Positions 47,071 through 59,711 of a stretch of 64,000 bases of DNA are shown here, in pieces (positions within the stretch are counted from its first letter, which is position 1; each line of letters opens with the position of its first letter). The translations under genes were made by a program, and so were the position numbers. Source of the stretch: Romanomermis culicivorax. Taxonomy: Eukaryota; Nematoda; Enoplea; Mermithida; Mermithidae. Location: NCBI GenBank assembly GCA_963922205.1, contig CAWUHX010000014.1, positions 556,001 to 620,000 of the forward strand, written 5' to 3'. Below the pieces are notes generated by a model, which worked only from the letters and a program-made list of their open reading frames with translations, searched no databases and was not told the origin of the DNA.

Positions 47071-47380
47071 CTCCACAGTCGGAACACATTTGAAAATTTT
47101 TATACGTTTGTTATCAGCAATGAGAATCGAATTTATTTGTAAATTCAGTTAAATTTTCTACCAAAAATCGATTTTTAAGGAAGTTTCCTTTTTTGGAAAT
47201 ATTTCACTATATGAAAAAACAACTAATAACATTTAATTGAATTATTTCCCTTTACTATTGATACCATTTCAAAAGTTTTCCTACACAGTAGACTTTTTTT
47301 CGTGTCTCTATTATATTAATGATTTTCATATGGAGCATCTATAAATAATGAGTTCAGAACAACTTTTATAACTAGTGTTA

Positions 47381-48129
47381 TACAGGGTGAGCCGAAACAA
47401 GGCGACCGGAACTGACTTTCATAGCTTCCAAACGGATTTAGCTTTTTTAATGCAGTTTCTTGCGGTCAATAGATAAAACATCTGGCATAAAACCTGCTGG
47501 GTTTCAGCCAGATTGTTCGAATATTGATTGATCACAATCAAAAATACAAAACGACGATTTTTTGATGATAAATATTTGAAAAATTGACAAAAATTCACCA
47601 AATCAACATATTTTACAGCCGAAAAATATCATAAGTCCAATTAAAAAAACCATATAACAGCTGGAAACTGCATGAGAGCCGTTTTAGTGTGGCTTAGTTT
47701 CTGTTTCACAATCGTTTTTCAATCTGGTCAACGACAGGATTGATTTTGCTTTAGTTTTGTTTTTTTCCAATTTCAAAACAAAAGCTCTTGATTTTGGCGA
47801 AATTTCGCCCACATTGAAACATAAAATTGCTGACTTTAATTTACGTGTAACTTACAAATCTGGGTGATTTGCAAAGTACCATTGTGCGTAAATAGCTTCA
47901 CAAAACGTTTTTCAAAATAATACAAATTTCAACATTGATTTCGCTACTTTTACTTTTTGAAAAATGACCACTTTTACTAAATTTCTGTTTCTAGTAACCA
48001 TAAATGCTAATTTGGTCCTTGTAACAAAGACAAACAGGGCGTTCTAATGCTGCAATCCGCATTATAATAGCTTCGTCCCTTTGAAAGTTATGAAAGTTAG
48101 CATCGGTGTCTTTTTTGGCTCACCCTGTA
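47381..48129. mobile_element. Mariner-like MITE
   Basis: 749 bp. The termini TACAGGGTGAGCC... are inverted for about 60 bp with mismatches, for example both arms keep GACTTTCATAGCTTCC / AACTTTCATAACTTTC. It is flanked by TA (47379-47380 and 48130-48131). There is no transposase. Confidence 0.8.
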
Positions 48130-48131
48130 TA

Positions 48132-50639
48132 AGACAATTATGGATTCTTCTCGGACAAAAATGCAGCTTCTTAATATGTGATGTATTAGGGTAGAAGTGA
48201 ACTTAAAATAGATATTGACCTTAAGGCAGCATTTAACCGAAATTGATTTTGCTTTACAGATTCACTGAGGCAATGTTTTACCCAACGTCTTAAGTGTAAT
48301 TAGGATTATTGTTGAGCCTTTGCCTTCCAATTACATTCAGAAATTAAACCAAAAAATTGAGTTTATCATAATCATCTTATTCTTTTTTCACTCTCATTCG
48401 AGCAGCCTTATGACATAACTCACAAATAACTAAAACGATGATTGATGAGAATAGGTGATGAGGAAAGAATTGGAACGAGAAGTGAGTGTTAAAACCAATT
48501 ATAGAATTTGCCTAGCTATATTAATTGCTTTAGACTTATTGCCTGTAGAGGCGTTGTGCAGGTCTTTCCTTAGGGATTAAAAAAGAGTAGGCTTGGTCTG
48601 ATCCTGACATCCAAATACAGGCAATTTTGGCACAGGGTCTTCAAAATAACTGACATATAAATGCACGTTTTTCAGGCACAGATGAGGAAACTAGAAATTG
48701 TCTATTAATAGACATATATGCAAGACCAAAATTTGAATAAACTATTTGGGAGCCTGGAAATTGTATATTAATAGACAATCAATCAGGTTAAGGCTTTTAT
48801 AGCCACGATGAGGATTCTTACTATTATCTCATGGTATGGATAACTGTTAGTGATTTGTATATACCAAAATTCCGTTGAAAAACCCAAATATGCAAATTAG
48901 ATGTAAACAGGATTCCATCTGGATGGTAGAAGCTATAAAAGTCAAACATGTTGCCTAAATTACGCTATCTTAGCCCATCATATATGAAAATCTATTCTAG
49001 CTGGATCAAGCAGTATCCTTAAATCTTTTGAATCCCTAACAAATGTGTTTCTCTGAAGAAAGCACTATTAATTCTTTGCATTCATTTGACTTTGAAAGAA
49101 TAGTATGAAATGCTCTTGAAAAGTTTGATAAAACAAAGTTTTCTGAAAGATCTTGATTTGACTTTTGTTTTTTCTCTATAAGGATATTCATAAATATCAT
49201 AATAATGTTTCTGTTTTTCTGTTCAACATGTTCTAGAATTGGAGACATTCAGAATTTTCTCACTGTATTACCATGTAGTTGATTATCATGTATTTTTTAT
49301 TGTTTACTGTCAATTCATATTTTTGTCCATTGTGTACAGGCCTGTAGGCAGGTTGGTTGGAGGACCATGGCCTTCCGAAATGTTATGGGTGTTGACCTTT
49401 GGTTTTATTTTTTCCAAGAAAAAGTCAAGTCATAAATGCCAATTTTACAGCAAATTAGGTGAAAAAAATGTGTTTTTCCCCCGAAAAAATTCCTGGCTAC
49501 AGGCCTGATTGTATAATATGATTGTTTTTTTATGCTTTTACTTCGAATTTTTATGTATTGGAACCCCCTCAATTTCCGGATTTTCCAATGCAAGTGAGCA
49601 GGTTACTAGTTGTTGTTTTTATATGGTGTATAATAACTACGATTAACCTGTTTGATTGTGTTGAATCCGATCACTGGGCTCAGACTCAGGACTGTAAAAT
49701 GCCTGTTTTATTTGTATATTTGTCATTAACCCAGTGTTAATACCAAGATGATTCATTCCCTTCAGTAGCTCAATTTTCCCACGAAAATTGTAGATATGTA
49801 GAATCATAAAAGCATCGATGTGACTAGAATTTTATAGTCAGCATGTCTGTCTCATATTCCCATTAAGAGAATTCTACTTCATGTTAATTTGAATGAAATT
49901 TCACATCAGTGAAGCATCAGACAAATATTTAGTTCACTTATATCTGACTTTCAGCTCAATATCCATCCATCACATAATACGCATTTATTATTTCTCATTC
50001 TGTGTCTATTAATAGACTAGGCATGTGAGCATATTTGCAACTTTTTTTCAACAATCATGCTCTCCTAGAAAATGTCTATTAATAGGCAAATCTGTACAAT
50101 ACTGAAACTTGCCTATACCTTAAAATCTTGACATACAAATTCGAGTCAGAAATTTTCTATAGGAGCAAATATGCTGACATGTCTTTGCACATCTTTTTAG
50201 GCTTCTTTTTTTGAAAAAACAATGTCAGAAAACTGGGTATTATGAGTGAAATCGAATTTGACTTCTATCCCAGAAAACTGTGCATGTCATGTTTTCACAC
50301 TCTAGAGTTGATAAAAATTTGAGCTCCAGCCCAAAAAATACAAAAATTAGTGAAAAATGCAAAATATGGTCATTTTACGTACATTAGCCAAATTATCATC
50401 AAAAATCACTGTAATTGCCTGAAAATTGGCCATCTAAAAGTCAAAAAGTCCAAATGTCAGTTATACCAGCATTTTCCATTGATTTGAAGAACATTGCACG
50501 TTTTTTTGAATCATTTTCTTGAAAATAGATGCCAAAAAAGTCCATAAATTGTGTAAATGCACGTTTTTCAAGCAAAATCACTGAAAATCCATGCATCCAT
50601 GAGTCCATAAATCGTTTTCACTCTGTTCTTACCATTAAC
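48132..50639. other. Spacer with GTCTATTAATAGAC palindromes and a hAT-like MITE
   Basis: GTCTATTAATAGAC or a one-base variant occurs at 48700-48713, 48763-48776, 50004-50017 and 50074-50087. A segment near 48545-48590 matches, inverted, 57615-57650 (CCCTAAGGAAAGACCTGCAC), so the R1 repeat may extend to here. No protein gene is supported. Confidence 0.5.
49337..49507. mobile_element. hAT-like MITE, 171 bp
   Basis: Inverted termini CAGGCCTGTAGGCAGG and CCTGGCTACAGGCCTG. The 8-bp flanks ATTGTGTA (49329-49336) and ATTGTATA (49508-49515) match at 7 of 8 bases, as expected for an aged hAT target duplication. Confidence 0.75.
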
Positions 50640-51115
50640 AAGGGGCCTCATAATGGCTCCTCACACTCTCCCAGAAGGAAAAGACTTCTTCTCAGAAGAT
50701 AACTTACTTGCAGGATCCCTCTAAAGGTCTTCCTGTCACTTGACGTCAGCAAGCGTGAGCGCTGGGGCCTTTGGCCCTTCGCACCTACTGTAATATTGAA
50801 TCTAAAATAATATATCAATATAATATTACAAATAGTAAAAAGAATGTGGCTCCACAACTAAGTAATTTATTTAAATTAAAGCATGAAGGCTGGTGAAAGG
50901 TTTATTTGGGGATGCCAGCAATAAAACCAAGAAAAATAATAAAAATAGCAAGAATGATTAATCACAATCATTTTCGTCTTTCTGTGGTGCTCCATTGCTA
51001 TGCAAATGTCTGCGCCGCTGGTTGTCCACTTTTTCGATTTCCATGTGGACTTCCAAGTCATGACTTTGCCAGCAACGGGCTGCCCAGCAGAGGTCTCCTT
51101 GGGGGAATTGCATTT
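50640..51115 (-). repeat. Dispersed repeat R1, copy a
   Basis: It matches 57040-57510 in the opposite orientation. On the minus strand it contains an ORF segment with WTTSGADICI and EHHRK (about 51035-50970), then AT-rich sequence. An exon-like block follows, running from TTTTAG|ATTC to GATCCTGCAA|GTAAGT (about 50800-50703). Both elements are conserved in copy b. Confidence 0.7.
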
Positions 51116-51300
51116 CAAATGGATTGTAAAATAAAACTTAGTAAGGTTCAACAAAAAATTGTTGAGTAAAAATTTTTTGTTGAAGAATGCATGCAGAACA
51201 CATAGATTTAGTCATATTAGAAAAGAGTCAGTGCAAGATAAGTTTAATGTCATAATGTAGATAGCCGAGGAAACAGAATGGAGACCTATGGAGCATCTTA

Positions 51301-51554
51301 AGGGTCATTCAAACTTGCCTTTTTCAATGGAATGGAACAGACTGGAACAGAACGGATCTCTAACAGCTTAAAACGTTCAGCCAGAAAAACTTCGCTTTGG
51401 TCAGAAAGCATAACTGCAATTTTGTGGAAAAGGCCAATGGTAACCACCAACTGGACCGAACTGAACGAAAACTTCCTTTTTTCGATTACATTGTGTCAAT
51501 TGCATTCTGTTCCTCCATTCTCCTCCATTAGGACAGGCAAGTATAAATGACCCT
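51301..51554. mobile_element. Small inverted-repeat element (MITE)
   Basis: About 254 bp, AGGGTCATTCAAACTTGCCT at the left and the reverse complement of AGGGTCATTTATACTTGCCT at the right. A clear target duplication is not visible. Confidence 0.6.
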
Positions 51555-51933
51555 ATACAGTAGCTACAATGACGTTTTGATATGCAGAGGAGACTGACTA
51601 GCTCCTAGAAGTGATCATGTCACTAAATTGTTTAGAAATTTCAACCTCCAGAACCTAAACTGCACTCACCAGTCATTCTGAGGTTTGTATCTGCAACTCA
51701 AAATGATGCTCCGATCAACCTGACCAAACCTAGAAAATGCAAAAGGTAATTGCACTATCTCACAATGCTCAGTCATGAGGGAGACGACAGGATAAAACAA
51801 CTGTTTGGGACTGCAGCAAAACACAAGAATGAATTCATCACAACCTAGCAGTTATATGGACATGTATAGATGGTATGCAAAATATACCCGTGTACAAAAC
51901 ATATACATCAAAGTTTGCCACCTTGATCCTTAA
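51555..51933. other. Spacer
   Basis: No gene, RNA or repeat that I can support. Confidence 0.4.
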
Positions 51934-53020
51934 CCCGTCATGCAAAAAATATAGACTATTTTCAAACTTGAATAACTCGGCAGGCATTGCACGAAATTCA
52001 GTTTTCTTTTTTATCTGATTCGCACGTTTTTGCAGTTCCTGAATATGTACAGAAATGGCTATAAATATCGTAAAACAGACCCGAAATTAGCCGTCAGAGT
52101 TCAGAAAAATTTTTTTTTCATCAGGTCGCACTGCGGCGCCCCAACAGAGAAAATTTATACTGAGGGTCGTACCTTACTAAATCAGGTACGGTCTTCCTGA
52201 ATAAAAGAAAGAGAAAGCGTCATTTTCTCGTTATAACATCGAAAAAGGAAGTGAAACAAAAATTTTTTCATCCTCGGTGCTGTCGTACAAAATAAATACT
52301 CGGTTGAACAACCGACTATAATGCACATATTCACAAACTAGAGACTCTGGGGCGTCTTTTAAACAAAACTGCAAATCGGTTGAATCAGTTTTCGCTGAGA
52401 AATTAATGAGCATGAGAAGTTTTTTTGGTTTTGAATTTTTTTGGGTTCCTTGTTCTTTTAGAGATGCTCTCAAAAACTTGGTTTCCTTTGAATTTCTGAT
52501 CTTAGGCCCCGATGATACCTATTGAAACACGTCTTATTCAATTTTTCAACCAATTTTACCTAGGGTGGATCACATTTAATAACTTGAAACACTCATTCTG
52601 CGTAAGGTGAAGAACCCGATATTTATTGATAGTTATAGATATTTATATCGGAAACTCAATATTTATCAGTTTTCCGAGCTTAGGCAGTGTCAGACAGTTT
52701 TGAAGCTCATTTTATCGGATTTATCTAACTTTTTACTGCTGGTGAATCAATTCTATCACACTCAAATCTGATAATCCCATTAGGCGGAGATCTTGTAGAA
52801 GATTTATTAGATGGCGCCCACCAGGAACTTGATTTTCATAGGTTTCCTGCGATTAGGCTGCATTATATTGTTTTGACACTTGTTTTAACTGATTTTTCAA
52901 CATCCCCTACCTCTGGTGGAGCCTTAAAGCATAAACATCATCGGAAAGATCGGAGAATCATGGTACAACATGATTCTTCGATCTTTTTTGGGTCGGGTCA
53001 AATTTGATGCTATTGACCGG
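51934..53020. mobile_element. Possible piggyBac-like element without transposase
   Basis: TTAA flanks at 51930-51933 and 53021-53024, with short inverted ends CCCGTCATGCA and CCGGTCAATAGCA. The interior has no transposase ORF. The inverted match is short, so this is tentative. Confidence 0.35.
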
Positions 53021-53024
53021 TTAA

Positions 53025-53645
53025 GGGTTAACTGTGTGGGGCGATACTGGGAGGGCAAAATATAGCCCACGATCTGAATTCATCTAATGTGTGGAGCGAT
53101 ACAGCTGGTGTAGGAAGTATGGTTGACCATGTAATATGATCTGGATATCGTTTATTGTGTGGGGGCTAGGGCAGAGGTGTATGTTAGGCTGCTGTGGGGT
53201 CAAGACGATGCAACAGTTCTGACCACAGGCTAACAACAACAACAACCACAAAACTCTCCCAGACGTTTCACGAGATACTCGCCAGAACTTTCACCAAACC
53301 TCAGGCAGAACACCTTGGCACGTACCTCAGGAGATCCTACCCAAGTCTCCAATCCTGAGCTTATAAACTCCAACCCTTACGCTCACAAAACAATACACCT
53401 ACGGGTTCAACGTGTATTGGGTGACTAGTGGTGATGCCAGATAAACAATAATAAACAAAAAAAATTCTATAAAGGCGATGGCGGCGTCGCTCCATAAAAA
53501 CCAATCTTTTTAACACTGATAAAAAGACACAAAAAACGCGAAACAGTGGCAGCATAATTCTATGCAAATTATCATTCTTTTCTCGCCACTTTTTGCCGCG
53601 TCCAACTGCCTGCGCACCGACGCCGGAAGCTGAACACGTGCACCT
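53025..53645. other. Spacer with moderately GC-rich segment
   Basis: 53161-53640 is richer in G and C than its surroundings and has a 104-codon minus-strand ORF (53361-53675) without recognisable features. It may be a fragment of an unknown repeat. Confidence 0.3.
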
Positions 53646-53649
53646 GGAG

Positions 53650-53880
53650 CCACCCCAACATGTAGAAAGCTTCAACTCATAAAATTCGACCTCGATTTAC
53701 ATAGTATGCCTAAAGCTAAGCTCCAACCTGTGAAATTTTACTTCCATGTTAAAAGTATGCCCAAGGCTTCAATCCATAAAGTTCGACCCCTATTTATAGA
53801 GTACACCCATAGCTTTAATGTGTAAAATTCAACCTCCATGTAGAAAGTACGCCCAAAAGTTCAACAAATAAAACAGGACC
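53650..53880 (-). repeat. Minisatellite with ~46-bp degenerate unit, inverted relative to 22690
   Basis: About four units of 45-51 bp, each with TAGAAAGTAYGCCC- and AAAATTCGACCTC-like parts. Read on the minus strand they match the array at 22690-22870. Confidence 0.65.
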
Positions 53881-54009
53881 TCAATATTCCTCGACGGACT
53901 TGGACATTGAGATTGATGAGGCAATGTCTCATAAAAAATTTCTAAAAACGCCTGAGGATCATAGATGCTCTAATGGTTTAACTCATTTTTCACAAAATTT
54001 TTACAGAAA

Positions 54010-54220
54010 TTTTGTTCCGGACACATTTCTTACGTATTAGGGACACATTTTCCGGTGATTTCCTATGCTTAAGTATTGTTTTCGGAACAAGTTTTTCGGT
54101 GTTTCGGGACACGATTTTGCATGCACTTTGTAAAAAAATTATGTCCGAAAAACAAAGCTTAAGCATGAGGAATCATCGAAAAACATGTCCCAAATAAGTA
54201 AAAAACGTTGTCCTCGCGGT
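54010..54220. repeat. Foldback element
   Basis: Two arms form a long imperfect hairpin: TTACGTATTAGGGACACATT...CCTATGCTTAAG on the left and its inverted counterpart (CTTAAGCATGAGG...CATGTCCCAAATAAGTAA) on the right. Confidence 0.65.
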
Positions 54221-55477
54221 TGTTATTTTTGTTAAGTTAGAATGGTCGTTTCTCGCTTTTGTGTCCATGTCGTATTGGAGGTGTGAGTTGGGCGATTCAT
54301 GTAAATATTTTATCGTAAATATATTTATCGACAAATCGTATGATCTAGGCTGATTCCAACTAATTGGGGATTATTTTGAGTAACAGCAAGAAAGCCCTAT
54401 ATTCATAAGTTGATGCGTTCTGAAAGATCGGCATTCAAAAACAGTGATTAATTATGGAACTTCATGTGCATAATTTTATGCACTCTATGAGCTAGCCATT
54501 CTCCTGATAGAAAGGTCATCTTTAGATCTTCCTTTGCATTCCAGCACTTCGCCTTAGCTACAGTAGACTACACTGGTGTCAACGTTCCCTTTCTTTCATT
54601 GTCACTGCCACTCCACGTGTTGCATATGGATCATCCTGCATTCTCTCACCGAGGATGAAACTCCTTAAAACAATGCTAATCAAAAATAGTAAGTGCAATT
54701 AACAATAGCTGACTTTAGTCCATCACGATCCATTAAAAAGTCAGCTGTCCGATTTGTTCGATATAATATTTTAAAGTGTTTTCAATCAAATACGAAAGAT
54801 AATCGTTTTTCCTCTGTCTACATTCTCCAACCTCACTTAGTTTCAAGCAATAAGCTTTACTACTTAATCAATATTTCATTAAGCAGTGGAGCACCAGAAA
54901 ATCTTCCTCTCTCTTCTCAATTTATAGCTTTTGGCTGGTACCCACACCTATGCAACAAACAGGGAGGATTATTGAGTCTTTTTCGACAATTAATCAAATG
55001 GAACATGTCCTTAGGTAGAGTCCAACTTGCTCATTTCAGCAAATATATGCTTTTTTTAAAATACATAGAATTATTCAGACAGTAAACAAATTTGTGCCCT
55101 CGTCCTGGCTAACTGCATTCGAGGTTTAAGAATGCAGTGAACACATGGAAAAAGCGCAACGTAATATATGGTGCTAATTTTTAGCATGGGAAAAAATGAT
55201 GCGCTGTTGAAACGCCTGGCAAAAATTTGCTGGCAGAATTGTGAATGAAAATGAAAAAATTTCAACAATGAAGTGATTTTATTGCAAAACTTTTGCAATC
55301 TTTTTTGAACTGGCTCCAGTACTTTTTGAACATTATTCTTCGGAATAGAGTTGCATGCAAAGGAATGATTATTATTTCGATATCAGCTTTTTTCATTTAT
55401 TCCCGAAAGATAAACAAACTAAATTATAAATTTATCGATAAAACTATTCTAACTATTGAAAAAAGGCAATCATATTA
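54221..55477. other. Spacer downstream of the PAN/expansin-like gene
   Basis: It holds a 130-codon ORF on plus (54693-55085) that I do not recognise. Its composition is ordinary for this AT-rich DNA and I see no domain. A possible small first exon (ATG at 54655, donor AAATA|GTAAGT) is too weak to call. Confidence 0.3.
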
Positions 55478-58400
55478 TCATCGCCACTGTTGTTCACTGC
55501 CCGTATCAACACACTGCGAAAAGCGAACCTTGTGACTGGATCCATCGTCGAAATTGAACGTAATTTCTTCATTCGCATCTATAGCGCGGCCCAAATCGAA
55601 AGCATAGTAGGGATTGTCGCCACGATGCTGACCAGAGCGACCCTGAAATGAGCAATTTGAAAGATTTAAGATTGATATTATTCCATGATTCTTCTAACTT
55701 ACATCAACTGTTGCTCCCGTAACTAATTTTCCTTCAGTGTTCAAAAGTCCAACGTTCCTATACCACGGGTTGTTGGTACCAGTACCGGGTTTGTAGAAGC
55801 ATTGGTAGCTTGAACCGGCTATCGAATTTTTATTGACCAATTGAGCAGAGCACCTGAAATTAGTTGAATAGTAGCCTAGAAGATTGATGGTCCGACTTGA
55901 TATTAGTATACACCTGCAGTTGCAGATGGTAGAATTTAATATCTGAAAGACAGATGCAAATTGCCGATTTCTTATTCGTAAGCTAGTCTTAGGCATAGGC
56001 CTAATCATAATTGCTTGCTTTTCAGATACCAAAACTTGCCAAAAATGCAGATTTTGTCATATGTAATTCCAGGTGGATTCCACCACTCAGTCGGCCAACA
56101 AAGGATACAAAATACCTAGCTTCACCGGGAGGCTTATTATTAGTTGCTCTCGGCCAGGTGGCATCAGAGTACAAATCCATGCCACCACCATAATTTGAGT
56201 TAGTGATGATAATGTCCATTGCACCATTTCCACAATCTATGTTCAGCACATGACCACACAAGTCCGGTTTGAAGGACATATAGCCGAGTTCTGCCACAGA
56301 ACCCAGGGCAAATGGTAAGTTGACTACATAGTTGGCACTGGGCAGTGCACAGGCATCTCCGCCACCATTAACGTGCCTCGTGGCTAGAATGTTGTACAAT
56401 CGATCACGACCACCTCCAGATGGTTGACCTGAAAAAACATGCAATGTGCAATTGAGAATAGCTGTCCCATGAATGATTTACCATCTATTAAACCACATAC
56501 AACAGATTTGTCTGCATTCGAAAAAGCATTATCTTTTGAAACAGATCCTTGTTTCATCCAACATGTTCCACCATTATGACTCGTCCAAGTGAAATGGGTG
56601 CAACCTGGAGTGGAGGCGCAACGACCACCACAGTCCTCACCACGAATTTGGGCATTAGACAAGTCGTTGCCACGGAAGTCGCAACCCATAGCCCAGTTAC
56701 CGTTCCACTGTATGCCACCTCCACGATTTCCTGCCGATAAAATATAAAGCATATTCATGGACATTCCTAATCGTTGTTTTTCACGATCCAGGAATTATTA
56801 CGTTCCCTGTATTATTCATAACATTTTGAGGGTAGCAGATGAGACCTGGTCAGTAAGAGATCCTCCTGTAAATTTTTCTAGTTTTTGACAATGTTCAATC
56901 ATGTTGAATATATTGTATTGTTTCATGTTTCAGATTAAACAATTTTTTGTACTATTTTGCTCTGAATTGTATTGCTTATATTCCATTTTGTTCCATGTTC
57001 CACTATATTGTATTACAATATATCATAATGCTATTATGTGGTACTTTGTTGGGCACCCCGTTGCTGGCAAGCTGCGATGGGAAATCGACATGCAAATTGA
57101 CGAATTGGACGACGAGTGGCACAGACATTTGCATAGAAGTGGAGCACCACAGAAAGATCAAAAATGATAGTGATTAATCATTGTCATATTTTTTATAATA
57201 TTTTTGATAAAGTTCATGCTGGCGTCCAATAGACCTTCACCCAGCAAATTGTTATTTAATTTACATAAATTATTCAGTGGTCTAACCACATTCTTTTTAA
57301 TATAAGTCGGATACTATTTTTTGATATATTATTTATTATTTAGATTCGACCAATCATTTGGAGCGAAGGGTCAAAGGCGCAGGCGCCCCGCTTGCCGACT
57401 GCAAGCTTAGGAAACCTTCAAAGGGATCCTGCAGGTAAGTCTATCCCAGAGGGGATACCTTTTCTCTCCTAGGAGACTTTGAGGGCTCGTGAGGCTCCTC
57501 AATTAGAAGTAAGTGATTCTTTGTTGTTGCCAGGTCTGGGGGAACCGGACTGTTGCGCGATCTCCAAGGCATAGTCAAGGAATTAGCTCTAACAGGTCAG
57601 TTCAGACCAGAACCAATCTTTTCTTACACCCTAAGGAAAGACCTGCACAACAACTTTATTGTAAAATATTCTCACGTTTGCTTGCAATCGTATTTGTATA
57701 ACAATGTTCCACTTTTTATATTGTGATGTATAGCTATGAATTGTGAGTGTCCGGTAGAAAAAAATGTTATATAATTTTCCGCAGTATTTCTTTTACTGTA
57801 CACCAAAACTGTGCTGTTCTGTATCATCTTTCATTTTGGGAGTCAATAAACAATGTTGCTGCAACTTTAAAATTTCAGTGAAATAATATTGTATTTACTG
57901 ATAGCTACATTCACTTCCAGTAAAATGCTGTTTATTCTGTAGTTTTCTTTTTCGAAACGTTTCATAATCGAAAAGTTATCACTACTCAATCGATATTTCA
58001 CCTCATATTGACAGTACTTCACAGCCGTTAATCATTCAAATGTTTCCTCCAAAATAAATATTCTTTGGGAAGAATGAAAAGGCAGAATACAAGAATCGAC
58101 AGTTTTTCTGTTTGGACAACTCCAAATTAATTAATCACTCAGGTTGAAAACACTGCTGAATTAGGAAGCTTTCTGAAAAAACATCAACTCCTAATCAACC
58201 ATCATACCTCCCATTTTCTCTTCAAAGATCCCGCAAACTATGGACTTATCATCAGTGTCGAATGCGTTATTCCTCGACACAGTGCCCCGTTTCATCCAAC
58301 AAGTACCACCTTCGTAGCTTGTCCATGTAAAATGGGTGCAGTCATTCGTCCCGGCGCATGTGCCTCCGCATTGGTCACCTGGAACGCGTACACTGGACAA

Positions 58401-58502
58401 ATCGTTGCCACGGAAGTCGCAACCCATGGCCCAATTATTGCCGCGCCAATCGACCGCATGGGCGATTTGAGAAGTAATTAGAAAAAAAATTAGAGCCTTC
58501 AT
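55478..58502 (-). CDS. Secreted protein with two PAN/Apple-like repeats and an expansin-like module (five exons)
   Basis: Exons 58502-58208, 56730-56482, 56428-56116, 55853-55703 and 55642-55478 join in phases 1,1,2,0 to give 390 residues, ending TGA 55480-55478. The signal peptide is [16 protein letters not shown]. Repeat 1 (about 19-98) and repeat 2 (about 108-181) share [29 protein letters not shown] and a VCG end, with six cysteines each, as in PAN/Apple-like adhesion domains. Residues 200-390 contain [36 protein letters not shown], a [10 protein letters not shown] segment and [16 protein letters not shown]. The first of these resembles the double-psi beta-barrel of expansin/barwin proteins. 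Expected to bind glycan or glycoprotein outside the cell; loosening of host or own matrix is inference. Intron 1 (1.48 kb) holds R1 copy b. Confidence 0.75.
57040..57510 (+). repeat. Dispersed repeat R1, copy b (inside intron 1 of the PAN/expansin-like gene)
   Basis: It lies on the strand opposite to the host gene. It contains [10 protein letters not shown] and EHHRK in an ORF ending TAA near 57177, and an exon-like block TTATTTAG|ATTCGACC...GATCCTGCAG|GTAAGT (about 57342-57430). Similarity to 50640-51115 continues on both sides. Probably a transposon or retroposed gene fragment. Confidence 0.7.
57511..58207. other. Remainder of intron 1
   Basis: 57615-57650 matches 48545-48590 inverted. Nothing else recognised. 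Confidence 0.4.
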
Positions 58503-59711
58503 AATTTGACGATCTGAAAAATAATTGCTTGACATTTACTAAATTTCGGGCAAAGACTTGTTGTTTTGTTTCACAAAACCCTTTTCAACAAACGGGAACG
58601 ACAGTCACAATTTTTCCTATTTTCCAAAAGTAGATTTCTCCATCTAAAGATGCCAACAGGACGTATCTGGAATCGCTGGTAATCAAAAATGTGATAAAAA
58701 TTTAAATTTTCCATTTTTAGAAGGACTACAGCGATAAAGTCACTAAACAAACTGCATAAAAAAGCCAACAACATCAGATTTGTAAGAAGCAATAATTTTC
58801 ATTTCAGCACGAAGTACTGGAAAATATTCAAATACAAAAGCTTCTAGAATGATGTAGAAATCTGTCTGGTACGAATTTTTAGCTGGAGAGCGAACAGAGA
58901 AATAAAGAAAAATTTAGAGCAGCTGGATCGAAAAAGTTCCAATTTTTACTATAGCCTGGAGAAAAATGCCGATTTCACCTATTCTAATATGAAAATGAGG
59001 CGTTAAAGATGCACTAAAGCAGTCAAGATTAATATGGACTGTGAAAATGAACTTACCACCAAGTTTGAAGTTAATTATAGTGAATAGTGACGGGTTGTAG
59101 TCATTGCTGGTGTGGAGCCCCTGAAAAGTTTACATCCCTAAAACATACCATAATGAACTTTTTGGACCTGGACCCCAAGATTCGGCTTCCATTTTCAGAA
59201 CTAGGCTCAAACTTTCTTCTTAGTTCTCAACTTTTAGTCCACACGCAAGCCCGTTTTGGGGAAGGCTGCTCACTCTTCTTACTGCAATCCTGTCAAAAAA
59301 CAACAATAAAAAACCTATTTTCTGCTGATTACAAGTTTCTTTCAATTTGGCGACAGATTGGTCCTTATCTTGGAATTGAAACCAGATGGGATCGAAGGTG
59401 AAAAAAATCTATGCTGACTAGGCATTTGCTGGGACAAATAAGTTTTCTATTTGCGATATTCCACTGTTTCAAAACTGCTATACAGATTCCGATAAAAGAT
59501 TTAAAAAACTTATTGTCTGACTTCTTCCAAGTTATTTTACCCCTTCCTCTGTCTGCATTACTAAATAGAAATTTCATATTCTACTTTCGTGTGAGCTCTA
59601 AAACTCAATTCCACTATGTGGTGAACATTGGAAACTTCCAGAAGAACTGTGAATCCATGTAAATACATTGCAGTTTTGAGACTGCATCCCACAAAAAAAC
59701 ACCTAATTATT
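58503..59711. other. Upstream region of the PAN/expansin-like gene
   Basis: AT-rich. A 104-codon plus-strand ORF (59087-59401) and a 73-codon minus-strand ORF (58571-58792) have no recognisable domain. The promoter of the minus-strand gene should lie in the left part, but no TATA box is clear. Confidence 0.4.

Noticed and set aside
54693-55085. 130-codon ORF as a confident gene
   Set aside because: I see no signal peptide, domain, splice context or second copy. Left as unassigned spacer.
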